From NCBI GenBank assembly GCA_900155495.1, contig FTLJ01000647.1, positions 1 to 64,000 of the forward strand: a DNA stretch of 64,000 nucleotides, in the 5' to 3' direction. The notes below the pieces were generated by a model. That model ran no database searches. It saw only the letters and a list, made by a program, of their open reading frames with translations, and was not told where the DNA came from. Position 1 is the first letter of the stretch. Every line of letters starts with the position of its first letter. The position numbers and the translations under genes are program-made. The DNA is from Porogramme epimiltina. Taxonomy: Eukaryota > Basidiomycota > Agaricomycetes > Polyporales > Polyporaceae. Positions 11,109 through 21,852 of the stretch are shown piece by piece.

Positions 11109-12401
11109 TTACCGACCGGCCTTCTTTACCAGAGGGATAGAAGATCGCATGTTGACCAGGTGGAAGAGAGATTCATTCACCAAGGCATTGATTCTATACT
11201 TCCTCGCAATACGGAGGAGGTAGCCGTTGATGTAATCAATCTCGGTCTTGTTGCCCAGCTGTACGTCGCGGTACATGGACGAGTAGTTGTACTTTGTCTG
11301 TTCCACGACCCTCTCAACCTCCGCACATAGCGCGAACTTCTTGAGGGAAGAGGGGAAAGGCGGCGCGATGAAGGGGGGAAGTCGCTCGGAGCCGGCTTGT
11401 ATCTCGTGTGCACGACGTTGTTCCGCAACGCTTGCCTCGAAATCCGCCTCGTAAAGCGTCTGAGCCTCTTCGCACAGCCGTTTCATGACCCATCGTCCGT
11501 GGTCTGAGGCAAGGACTTCACCATTCCTACACTGGAGTAGCGCAGAAACGGGATTGACGAACGCATTGACGACGAGTTTACGCTGTATTGCGGTTTGGGT
11601 TTCATGGAAGGGCCTCCACGACGCGCCGAGAGCGCGTGCGCTGGTGAGAGCGGAAATGGTGTTTCGTAGGGTGACGTAGCGGGGGGACATCGTCTTCTCG
11701 TCCGACAGGTCCGCGATGTCGTCCAGGCGGAGGTCCGTGAATGCCGGATGTCTAGAGCCCGTGAGCACGGCTTCGTAATCGCGTCCCAGCGGGTCCGGAA
11801 CGATGCCTAGCTGAATCTCACCGACTCCAGCATGAACGGCGTGCATAGTGTCCTTCCGCCAGAGTCCGTGGGTATTGGAGGCGAAGACGAAATTTGGGCG
11901 GTCGGCCGGCACGGGGAAGAGCTTCTCGACCACGTTCTCGTACACGCCCATACCGTTGTGGAGCAGGACAATGGTGCTATCGCGCGTGATGTGATTGCGA
12001 AGGGCAGTGAGTGCCCAGGTTACAGCGTGGGCTTTGGTAGCGATGATTAGGGAGTCAATAGGTCCATGTAGACTCCTGAGTTCGTGAGGGTCCCAGGGTC
12101 GGTTGAGCTCGAGTGGATGGTCGCCACGAGACTGGCCGTGCGTGGCGAGAGGGGGCGCTGCTATGAGATGGCGGTCGGGACTGGGGGAAGTGTGATAGAC
12201 TGCGTGCTCGACGCCGTCCTGCGTGGCGATGACGCCGTCGGAAGTGAGGAGAATAGAAGGGCCATTGGGGTTCTGGGAGATGGCGGGGGCGCTGCTCTTG
12301 CGGTGGAGGGCAATGACGGAGTGCTTGGGAGAGAGGGTGCGGCGGAGGTGAAAGGCGACGAAGGACCCGACAGCACCGAGGCCCACGACGTGTATGCGCA
12401 T
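11109..12401 (-). CDS. PAN5: 2-dehydropantoate 2-reductase (ketopantoate reductase)
   Basis: NADPH-dependent reduction of ketopantoate to pantoate, the step before pantothenate and coenzyme A. The gene reads as one uninterrupted exon of 430 codons. I start at the ATG at 12401 because the Rossmann fold begins at once: MRIHVVGLGAVGSFVAFHLR. The open frame extends 44 codons upstream, but without conserved content. Other signatures: LLHNGMGVYENV (LQNGMG family motif), the helical C-terminal domain with KLVVNAFVNPVSALL, and SSMYRDVQLGNKTEIDYING (SSMxQD..GxxTEID). Length is typical. The lack of introns is unusual here. Head-to-head with xylose reductase across about 400 bp. Confidence 0.9.
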   Translation of the reverse strand: MRIHVVGLGAVGSFVAFHLRRTLSPKHSVIALHRKSSAPAISQNPNGPSILLTSDGVIATQDGVEHAVYHTSPSPDRHLIAAPPLATHGQSRGDHPLELNRPWDPHELRSLHGPIDSLIIATKAHAVTWALTALRNHITRDSTIVLLHNGMGVYENVVEKLFPVPADRPNFVFASNTHGLWRKDTMHAVHAGVGEIQLGIVPDPLGRDYEAVLTGSRHPAFTDLRLDDIADLSDEKTMSPRYVTLRNTISALTSARALGASWRPFHETQTAIQRKLVVNAFVNPVSALLQCRNGEVLASDHGRWVMKRLCEEAQTLYEADFEASVAEQRRAHEIQAGSERLPPFIAPPFPSSLKKFALCAEVERVVEQTKYNYSSMYRDVQLGNKTEIDYINGYLLRIARKYRINALVNESLFHLVNMRSSIPLVKKAGR

Positions 12402-12802
12402 CGACGGAGCAAGACAGTCGCGCGAGTGGCAGACGCCGGCGGCCAGGGCGGGCGACGGCAGACCTGCGCCCGCCCGCCGGGTGGCGTGCGGGGCGCCCGG
12501 GGAAATTGGCCGGGTGACGCCGCCAAGCCCCAAAGCGGCAAGTGCTCAAGAAAGGGTAGCACGCCGACAAATGGCCGACGGAGGGGATGATATCATTTGA
12601 CCTCGCCGGACGCCTCTCCCAGGGAATCGATGAGCATCGATCCTATCGACCTCCGCCTTCCCGCCCTCTCCACGGCCCGCACCCTCCACTCGGCTCCCGG
12701 TGGGCCCGGGCCCCTCACCGCGCCCTCTTATAGCCCACCCTTCTGCGCGGGACACCATCTCCCACTTCCCCAACCCCCACCACCCCTCCACTACCGCTAC
12801 CA
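12402..12802. promoter_or_regulatory. Divergent promoter between ketopantoate reductase and xylose reductase
   Basis: About 400 bp separate the two ATGs. A TTATAG element at 12728-12733 sits some 70 bp before the xylose reductase ATG and is a plausible TATA box. A pyrimidine-rich run (about 12760-12800) leads into that start codon. Nothing comparable was seen on the other side. Confidence 0.45.
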
Positions 12803-14367
12803 ATGGCCACCACTGTGACTCTCAAGCGCACCGGCGCAAAGGCACGTCCGCATACCCCCTCGATGTGCATAAAAGCAGCCATTTAACTTATAGACACGCA
12901 CAGATGCCTCTCGTAGGGTGAGTTGGACTTAAAACTCTCAACATGCGAGACAGACACTGAACATATGCGCTCACCTCGCTCAGCTTCGGTCTCTGGAAGG
13001 TAGAGCCATCTTATATGTATCCAGTCCGTCCGCTGATAACCCATGACCGCAGGTGACTAAGGAGACCTGCGCCGCGGTAAAATGGTTTGAATCGTCCTAT
13101 AGATTTCGGTGCTAACCTCGTGGTCAGACCGTATACAATGCTATCAAAGAGGGCTACCGTCTCTTCGACGGCGCTTCCGACTATGGCAATGAGAAGGAGG
13201 CCGGCGAAGGTCTTGCACGTGCCATTCAGGACGGCCTTGTCAAGCGTGAGGATGTCTGTGAGTGCAAAAACGGCATTCGGCATACTTGCTCCGTGCTTAT
13301 ATGTTTTGGCAGGGATCACTTCCAAGGTTTGCTCACAAATTCTCCGATTGGCTGAAGATAATAGGACTCATGTGAATCCAGCTGTGGAACTCCTACCACG
13401 AGAAGGAGCGGGTGCGTTTGATTGTCTTAATCCGTTGTCAGTTACTCAGACAGAACGTCAGGTCGAAGAGGGTTGCAAGAACTCCCTTGCGCTTTGGGGT
13501 CTCGACTACTTCGACTTGTACCTTGTTCACTTCCCTATTTCTCTCCAGTATATCGACCCCAAGGTAAAGTTCCCCCAGGAATGGTGGGGTGTAGACGGGA
13601 AGACGGTCACTCCCAGTGAGTTCGCCGATCACCTGAGCATATTACACTCTTTATGACGCTTCTGCAGTCAGCGTCCCTTTCCAAGAGACTTGGACGGAGA
13701 TAGAAAAGCTTGCTGACAAGGGTCTTGCGAAGAACATCGGCATCAGGTATGCTCGCTATAATTCGTCTTGGCACGTTACTTACAGTGTATCGAAGTAACG
13801 CCCAGGGCTCCCTTATCCATGACCTCATGCGTTACGCTCGTATTGAGCCTCAAGTGCTTCAAGTCGAATTGCACCCCTACTTGACTCAAGAGGCTCTTAT
13901 CAAGTATTGCCAACTTCTGAACATTGCCGTCACCGCCTACTCCTCTTTCGGTCCTCAGAGCTACGTCGAGCTGGGCGTAGATAAGAAGGTTCCCGGATTG
14001 CTTGGGCATGATGTTGTCAGCGCTATTGCGGCCAAGAGCGGCAAGAGTCAGTATCTCCTTAATCTTGACATAGAGTCGACGACTCACAACCTGGGTGTCT
14101 GTAGCCACAGCGCAGGTTTTGCTCCGCTGGGCTCTCCAGCAGGGCCTCGCTGTCATTCCGAAGTCGAACAACCACGATCGTCTGGTCCAGAACTTGGCTT
14201 GCACTGGGTTTGAGTTGTCTGCGGAGGAAATGAAGGCGATCAGCGCATTGAACATCAACCTTCGGGTGGGTCTACATTTTGTCGATGTAACAGTGACTGT
14301 ACTGACTTGCATGGCGCAGCTCAACGACCCTGCCGAGATTGAGCCGAGTTTTGCGATCTTCGCGTAG
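12803..14367 (+). CDS. XYL1: D-xylose reductase (aldo-keto reductase)
   Basis: Reduces D-xylose to xylitol with NADPH, the entry step of fungal xylose use. I resolve 12 exons giving 319 residues: 12803-12841, 12904-12917, 12984-12999, 13053-13076, 13128-13257, 13313-13326, 13382-13411, 13462-13615, 13668-13746, 13796-14046, 14105-14265, 14320-14367. The joined frame reads MPLVGFGLWKV, then [16 protein letters not shown] (catalytic Asp and Tyr), [14 protein letters not shown] (Lys), [11 protein letters not shown] (His), KNIGISNAQGS and the cofactor loop [10 protein letters not shown]. The first intron is GC-AG; the junction before NAQGS uses an AAG acceptor. Cytosolic. Five internal exons are 30 nt or shorter. 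Confidence 0.92.
12842..12903 (+). other. GC-AG intron, first intron of xylose reductase
   Basis: 62 nt, donor AAG|GCACGT and acceptor CGCACAG|ATG. Removing it joins [13 protein letters not shown] to MPLVG at phase 0, the usual start of the enzyme family. No GT donor nearby keeps the frame. Confidence 0.7.
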
Positions 14368-14745
14368 AGGGTTTATACGTTGAGAGTCATTGACGGACAG
14401 GAACTCGCAGCACGATCATGTGTAGGATAGAGTCATTGAATGCAGTATGTCACGGTGACTGTAGTGTACCGAGGAGCGAGTCGGTGCAGGATATAGGCGT
14501 TGCCGTCTGCGCAGCATGTCTCGAATTTTCGAAGACCGTCGGAGGTGGACGAGGTCCGGGCGATGCCGTGGAGGGAAGTGACATTGCCTTCCAATGCGGT
14601 GCCGAAGGGGAGCGCAGCTAGCGCCTATTTCCCAAGTACGCTAACACTGCGCAGCGGAGTCCGAAATTACTGGAACTCTGTCTTGCTCTCCCGTTGCGTA
14701 TAAGAGCAGCGCTCCCTTCGCCGTTCTCCCCCATCTTTCATCACC
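14368..14745. promoter_or_regulatory. Promoter of the PB1-UBA gene
   Basis: 378 bp between tandem genes. A good TATA-type element, GTATAAGA, lies at 14698-14705, about 40 bp before the ATG at 14746, with pyrimidine-rich sequence between. The left part presumably holds the 3' UTR of xylose reductase. Confidence 0.55.
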
Positions 14746-17392
14746 ATGTCCACCATTCAGTTCAAGTTCTCCAAACCCCCCGATGGTCTTGTCCGCGTCG
14801 TCACCTTCCAGGAGCGCCCCTCCTGGAACCAGCTTGCGACCAAGATCCAGTCCTTATACGACATCCCGCTCCCGAGTATTGCGGCCTCCTACATCGATAG
14901 CGACGGAGACGAAGTCACTCTCAGTTCTGAAGACGAGTTGCGGGACTTCTACCGGTCCGTGACCACACAGAAGCAGGACGGTACGCTCATTGCCATCAAG
15001 TTCACCGTCCGGGACCTCGACTCGCTCCACGCCGATAAGCCTCTCCCTGAGACCCCGCGCACGTCCGGCATGAATTATCGCAACACATTCGGACGTTCCG
15101 CGCCCGGCCTCTTTGAGATGGAGGTAGACGATGGCTGGCAGCCAATCCCCTCCGGAATTGCCGGCTTGTTCGGCGCCGGCCCGCACGCGTTCGTTGAAGT
15201 TCTCGACAGCGACGCCGATGTGTCTCAGTTCAGGAAGAAAGACGTCGATGATAGCGGCGCGTCCTCCACGACGGAGTCCACGAACACTTTGCCTGAGATT
15301 ATCCCCACGCCCACCTCGCTCAAGGGCAAGGGAAGAGCCCGTTCGGAGGATCTCCGCTCTCGCAGCCCGGATACCATTTCCTCTACCCAGTCCGTCATTG
15401 CCGAAGAAGCAGGCGCAAAGCACCCCATCCATGTCGTTGCCGTCCACAGCACTGGTCCGGGTACCCGGAGGTTCGGTAGCAGGCGTAGCAGCACCAATAC
15501 TGCCCTCGCTCCCCGTACTCCCACCCCGCGCACGAAGACCCCCAATCCCGCCGACCAGTCATTCGACGATCCCCCGTTGCCCGACCTCGACTCTATGCAA
15601 ACCCCTCCGTCGAACATTGCGAACGATGTCGCCAATCTCTTCGCAACCTTATCCACCATTCTAGCCTCTCACCCCGAGCTCTCCGAGGGCATTCGCAACA
15701 TAGTGCGCAACGCATCAAACGGTACGTACTGGGAGACCCACCGCGAACAGGTCGCACGCGCCGCGGAGGAGATCCGTCGCAGCGCTCTCGTCGGCGCGGA
15801 GGAGCTCCGCCAGGCTGCTGAAGACGGCCGCCGCGCTGCTGAAGAGGCGGCCGGACAGAGAGTCGCTGACGCCTTGGGCAACGTCATTCGCGTGATCTCC
15901 GACATCACTAGCGCTCCGGATGCAGGGCCCGTCGCGCAACCCGCAGGCGAACCCGCGTTCGAGCCTGCGACCTCGACGCCCGTCCGCGAGCGTCATCCTG
16001 GTGGAGGCCCTACGGGCTGGGACAACTATTGGCAGCGTCCCGCAGGTCCATTCGGACGAGGGGGCGGCCACGGTCGCCACGGGTCGTTTGGCCATTGGGG
16101 CTCGTTCGGTGGTCGTTGGGGACGGTCATTCTCGGGCCCCCCACCCTTCCCTCCTCCGGGTCCCCCTCCTCCTGGACCTCCGGGACACGGTCACGGACGT
16201 CACTCCCCTCACGGGCCGCCCTTTGGTCGGTTCCCTCCCGGCCCTCCCGGTCCTCCACCCGGACCCCCACCCCCTGGCGCCCCTGGTGCCCGCGGTCCCC
16301 CTGGCCCTCCTCCTCCTGGTCCTCCCCCTCCGTCTGGTCATCCCCCGCCTCCTGGTCCCCCGCCTCCGCCTGGTCCCCCACCACCTGGTCCTCATGGTCC
16401 GTTTGGCGCCCCCGGCCCAATGGGGGCCTTCCCTCATGATCATTTCCATCCTCGTCCCTTCGGTGGGCCTCATTCTCACCGTCGTTTCGATGAATGGGGC
16501 ATCGACGATCCATTCTATATGCCTCCCGGGCCGCCACACCATTGGCACCATCGCGGTGGCTGGGACGACACTGTCCCCGCGCTTCCACCTCGTCCCGGCG
16601 CTAGCGGTGAAGACGCCGAAGTCGTCATGTACGGCGCCTCGACTCTCGACTCCCCCGAAGCGGCGAAGAAGTCTCTTCAGGCGGCGAAGGACGCGTACGT
16701 CGCTGAGAAGGAGCGGTATCGTCGGATGAGAGAAGAGCGCAAGAAGCGTCGCATGAACATTTCTACAGACAGGTATCTACTCTGTCTCCTTGGTCATCCG
16801 CGCAGAGGCCCTCATGCTCATCGCCACGTTCGATTCAGCGAAATGAGGGACGTCAACGAGAGTCCTATCACCCCTCACGATGCCGAAGAGCCGGCCGTGC
16901 ACCCGGCTGGAGAGCCTGTTGTAGCAACCGCCAACCGCAACACTGTTGCCGAAACCCCGCAGATCATCAGTAACGCTCGCGGGCAGTTCCCTCAACTTGA
17001 GCTCTACTCTGTCCCGCGTAGGTCGCACACCATCCACGGTGGCCATCGCCGCGATGCTTCCTGGGGCACTTTTGGGTCCGTTGGGGGCTCAACGCAGGCG
17101 GGACGTAACGCCGCAGCGGAGTCCATTGTTCGGCGCCTCAGTGATGTACGTATCTCTATTGTTCCTTGCCTGTTAGAACGATCGCTGACTGTACCTTGTT
17201 CTCTAGATGGGCTTCACAGTTGCCCAGTATCCCACGCTGAACGCTAAGGTTGATACACGTCTCTCGCGCGGCGGTGAGGTGAGCAAGTCGCGCGAGGAGT
17301 CAATCGTGGCGGAGATCATCGACGACCTCCTTGTCTCCTCCCCTCGTCGCGATGCTGTTGAGGCCTCTGGCTCCGGCGCGAGGCGCACTTGA
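14746..17392 (+). CDS. PB1-UBA scaffold protein with candidate LIR motif (p62/NBR1-like layout)
   Basis: Two exons (14746-17145 and 17207-17392) encode 861 residues. Residues 4-88 form a PB1 domain. It has a basic Lys7 in strand 1 and an acidic OPCA loop (YIDSDGDEVTLSSEDELRDF, 49-68), so it could polymerise head to tail. At 124-134 the sequence EMEVDDGWQPI is a canonical acidic LIR/AIM (W131-x-x-I134). The middle is disordered, with an Ala/Glu-rich helix near 340-390 and a long Pro/Gly/His-rich tract near 430-600. The second exon completes a UBA-like segment beginning RRLSDMGFTVAQYP. Order PB1-LIR-UBA is that of SQSTM1/p62, but I see no Cys/His-rich ZZ finger. A role as ubiquitin-binding autophagy receptor is inferred. 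A 33-nt in-frame segment at 16772-16804 has GT..AG ends but is short for an intron. Confidence 0.75.
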
Positions 17393-19514
17393 AGCGATGA
17401 AGCCTTTTTGCGTTGTAAGACTAGCAGCGGAGCGGTATCGTTAATGCTTCAGTTATCGAACGCTCGGCTATCGCGTTCAGTTGTATGATCTGTGTTCGAA
17501 GTTGCTTGTAGGTGTAATATGTTTGTTCGTTCTATGCGGCCTCCTACCCCTGCCCCCCCTCCCCTTTCTACTAATCTCTACCCCCACTTATAACCTTCCG
17601 CCCGTCTCTTGGCGTTGTGCTCGTCTAGTAAGGTAAGCGTTTCGTAGTCTTTCGAGGAAAAATACGTTAGTCGGACTGTATTCCGTGTATAATATATGAA
17701 TATAGTTCTGCTAGCAACATCCATCGTGTGCCTTTTATATCCTCTCAGTGCAGTGTGGCCTGGACCCCTCCTTGCGCTCAGGGAAGAGTTGGGCCGGCAG
17801 GCTGGCGCGATTCTTCTTTCCTTTGTGCCACCAAACAAGCCCGTCCCCGATCAACTTCTCCGATCTAGATAATAGTCGACGCTCCGGCTGCGGCAACCAC
17901 AATCGAAGCACAACCCACCTTGGGAAGCCTTGCGTAGAATACAACTTGTGGATGCGTTGTACGAAGCACAGGGTCGTGCAATGGATTTTCGGGAAGTGAG
18001 AGGGGCAGGTGTAAGGGCTTAACTTGTCCGTGTCTCCCTCTGAAGGTCGAACAAAGGAAAGCCTCATGATTAGGCCCCGGGTTGTAGTCGAGTAACCGGC
18101 GGAGGATGGTATGTCAAACCCTCCATGTCTGGACACCTTTACGGAATATCTGCGGCTCGGTGCCCGGCAATAGATGTTCCCGAGGGACCGCTTAGGCTGC
18201 GGGATCGACGAAGAACGCATGGGCTGTGGTTTATTCAAGATCCGATGGGCCGATGTTGTCCTAAGTGGCACAACGACTTCGGCTAAGAGCACACCGCCCG
18301 TCAACGAGGACACCAATCATCGGGGAGTAGCGCAAAAATTCCGCGAAAAACTAGTGACGCGGTGCCTTTCTAGACTAGAAGGGTGCTTGGGGTGGCAGCG
18401 GGGCCAAGCTATCAACAATAAGGAATGCGAGGGCGGCGTGTCCGGCGGCCGAGAGGGCGGAACTAGGAGGCCTTGCCTTTTTTGAACCTGCCATCGCGTG
18501 CGGAGGGAGGATGACAGGAGGCGCCGGATGGGTAGTTCGCTCGAGGGGGGGCGCTTCGAGTCGCCGCTCTTGTCTTTCAGAGGCCCAGCAGCCGCGGTGA
18601 GCGATTCTGGCAGAGGCTGGCACAAACTGCACGGCCGTCGACGTTCAAGAGCCTCGGACGTGAATGTGTGAGTACTATCGATCTAAAAAGGGCAAATCTG
18701 CGCGAGATTAAAACCGGGCCAATTCGGGCAGACACTGGCACTAGAAAGCTCTCGCCGCAGATCGCAGGTTCCAAAGGACGCACGACCCCACAGCCGGAAT
18801 GTTGCGCAGAAGGAAGCGTGTTCCTTTGTGCCAGCCGCCGACCTGCCGCGCTGAATGACGTCCTGGGGCCCCTGCACGCTCTCGCCTGCAGTGGGCCTCG
18901 AAGTGCCGCCGCTGACGCGGCGATAGTTGGGAGTGATGTTTTGACGTTTCCACGCACGTATATAATGCCCGACGGGTGGCGACGAGCTCCTTTGACCGCA
19001 CACCGCGCCTTGTACGAAACGAGGCAAGCAGTCTGAGCGACACACAGAGCCCCGCCGGACCCATTAATCTGCCCACACCTCCCTTCCCCGACAGCAGAGC
19101 AAGAGGGGGCGTTTCAGCTGTCAGTGTTGCCGGAGCGAACAACGCGGTTGTCATCGTCCACTAGGCCAACAAGGGTGAGTGGCATGGCTGGAGGGGCGTG
19201 CGTCGGCTCGGCTGCCTGGGACTGACGCGCACCGCAGACGAGGCCACCCACACAGCCAAACAGCAGATATTTGGTGCGTTACCAGATTAGGTCCCCCCTC
19301 CCTGGACGCCCGCAGACTGATCGATTCAACCCCCATGTTTCCACAAAGTACAAGTCGCGTCGCTCCTCCCGCAGGAACAAGGTCACCACCACACGTTCTC
19401 TTCTCTCCACCATCTCCCCAGTTTCTCTGCACTACTTAAACCGCCGTACGCTTCTCTGGTACCCTCACCTTCCACAGCAGTACACCCCCATCTTCCACCG
19501 CCAATCCTTGCACA
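17393..19514. other. 2.1 kb without a recognisable gene
   Basis: Open frames up to 193 codons (minus strand 18316-17735) occur, but none has domain content, a low-complexity pattern or a splice pattern I can defend. No terminal repeats or transposase motifs are seen. The right part presumably contains the promoter and 5' UTR of the F-box gene; a TATATAATG stretch lies at about 18959-18967. Confidence 0.45.
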
Positions 19515-21328
19515 ATGGTGCGTCATTTCTGACGCGTCGCGTCGATCCCGCTTCCGCTCACCCCCAGCAGGCTCAGGTTCCTCAGGTCTATCCTCCCCCC
19601 GCGACCATTCCCCTCAACCCCGTTCCCGTTGGCGCGAACAATCCTCTCCGGACCTGGGACGACCCACAGATCCTCAAGCAATGGTTATCCTACCTCGCAG
19701 AGCCCAAGGCCGGCGAGGACCGAGTCATGGCCATCAACCGCGCGACCATGATTCGGGACCGTATGCTCCAGCTCGACACGTTGCGCGCCTCCCTCAACGG
19801 ACGGGCGAGTGTGGAGATTGACACGGAGCTCGCGAACGTCCTCTACAAGCGTAAGCTCTTGTTGTGGATGAGCTTCCCCATTCTCGACCTCCCCCCCGAA
19901 ATCCTTGCCATTATCTTCCGTTACGTCGTGTGGAGCTCCGCGGGCGTGGACCAGGCCACTGAGCACCGTCTCTGGATCAGCTGGGTCTGCAGACGCTTCC
20001 GCGAGGTCGCGATCGCTGACCAGACCCTCTGGAACTCCATCTGGTTCCGCGAGAAGTATCCATGGACGCGTTCTCTCGCTTTCTTCGAGCGTGCTGGCAC
20101 CTCGCCGATCGACATTCGCATCAACGAGATGGAAAAGAAGCCAGGCGAGAAGGAGAAACCCCCCAGCATGACAGTCAAGGAGATGAACTACCTCCTCGAT
20201 CGGATCCTCCCGAAGATTGGCCAAATCCGCATCGTCGTCGTCGTCGTGGATGACATGAAGGTGGTTCAAACCTTCTTGTCTCGGTTCGCCAAAGCCGGGC
20301 CTGCTTGCTGGCTGGAGCGTTTCGAGGTGCATCGGATGGGCCAGAAGCCTTACTTGTGGCCCGATGACAAGACCGACGGGAAGGGCGGGCTCCTGCCCCT
20401 CAGCAACCATCCCACTCCGAACTTGCGCTGGCTCTGCCTCAACGGAGTCACCATCAACTGGTCGCAACTCAATCCCGTCAACCTGCGAACCATCGACCTC
20501 CGGCGCATGACGAAGCAGGCCTGCCCGCTGTCTGGCCGGTGGACCGAGATGCTCACCGCTTCTCCGGACCTCTACAAGCTCTCTTTGGATGCGGCCGGAC
20601 CCCAGTGGCAGTTCGACGCGGCGACGCCCCTCAGCTCCGTCAAGCCCGTCCACCTCCCCAACCTGCGCGAGCTTGTCCTCGCGGACATCAACGCACCGTT
20701 CGCGCTGTGGTCCCTCGCGCACATCAACGCGCCGGACGTGATGGAGCTCACGCTCATGAACCTCGGTGGGATCGATTATATGGCGGCGATCTCGTACATG
20801 CTAGCCCCCTTCAAGAAGGTGCGGCTCCTCACGCTGTCCGCGTTCCACGTCCCCGAGTCCGAGGCCAACAAGCGCATGATGCTCCGCTGTTTCGATGGCA
20901 TGCCGCAGCTCCGGATGTTGAAGATTCTCGCGCTGCCGCGCTTCGTGCTCGACGTGTTCCACGAAGACCTGAGCATGGTGTGGACGCCAGAAAAGCTCGA
21001 GCAGCACTTCGATGAACAACGCAAGACAGGTGTGCCCGAGGACAAGCTGACGCGCCCGGTGGTGTGCCCCCACCTCGAGACAATCTCGTTCCAGGCTCAG
21101 CAGGCGACGGACATCTCGACGCTCGTCACTGAGCGCAATGCTATGGGGAAGCCCGTCAAGACGGTCTACACGCCGATTTCGAACCGGCAGAGCGTCTCGG
21201 ACGAAGAAATGAAGAAGATGTCGGCCGCCGGGGCTAGATTCCTCCTTCTCACCAACTGGGAGACCCCGGAGGAGCAGGCTATCCACGTCGAGGCGTCGGC
21301 GTCGGTGGGAAGAAAGTGGGTGGGGTGA
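19515..21328 (+). CDS. F-box protein with long leucine-rich C-terminal region
   Basis: Probably an SCF ubiquitin-ligase receptor of the large basidiomycete F-box family. I place the start at 19515: CACA-ATG followed at once by a 50-nt intron (GTGCGT...CCCCCAG, 19518-19567), resuming QAQVPQVYPPPATIP. The frame is also open upstream to 19271, but that part reads like translated UTR. The product is 587 residues. Residues about 35-95 are helical. The F-box is FPILDLPPEILAIIFRYVVW, then WISWVCRRFREVAIADQ and LWNSIWF. The rest has irregular leucine-rich strands (LRWLCLNGVTINW, LRELVLADI, MELTLMNLGG). The target is unknown. Confidence 0.75.
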
Positions 21329-21852
21329 AACCTTTGTCCAGGACCGTGACGGACAAGTGAGGTATGGATGGGAAGGAATGTGTCCCGGTTGTGATTTCGT
21401 CCGCGGGAGAACGCGATTTATGGATGTGCTCTTATGACTTACAGCTAATGTCTGGAATGCTTCTATACCGTCTTTTATCTTAGGGGTCGTATGTTCCATG
21501 TATCGCGATGTGTAAACCCTTGTCAATAATGCATTACTGCCTATGGCCTTGTTGAAGAGACGTTTGAACCCCGAGTGTGCTTCGAAGTTCGAATCCTAAG
21601 CGCTTCTCAGACGCCCAGGCCGAATATGAAGTTCAAATGTGAAAAGAAGCGCTGATTCACGTGAAAGAGAAATGGAATCGCGTGACGCGCGTTGTTTGGC
21701 TGTATGTACGCGTATCGGCCGCGACGCGAGACGCGGTTCGACGTTCGAGTTCAATGTTGCCCTTTGGACGTTTGACGACTTCGCGCATGGTTGCAAGGCT
21801 TTAATATCTCCGCCATCTCCCTCAAGTCCCGCTCTCTCCCCCACTTCCCTCC
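21329..21852. other. Intergenic, nothing recognised
   Basis: About 520 bp between the F-box gene and homeobox gene A. A GTTCGAATCC string near 21587-21596 resembles a tRNA B box but has no T-stem or acceptor stem. Otherwise 3' UTR and promoter sequence. Confidence 0.45.

Noticed and set aside
16772..16804. 33-nt intron in the PB1-UBA gene
   Set aside because: It has GT..AG ends, but it is much shorter than any other intron in the window, and the frame is open with or without it. Left as coding, unresolved.
17735..18316. 193-codon minus-strand open frame in the 2.1 kb gap
   Set aside because: No domain, no compositional order and no splice partner; likely chance.
19685..20722. 345-codon minus-strand open frame opposite the F-box gene
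   Set aside because: Shadow of the F-box coding exon; no domain content.
21586..21600. tRNA-like B box GTTCGAATCC
   Set aside because: Flanking bases do not form a T stem, and no acceptor or anticodon stem can be drawn around it.
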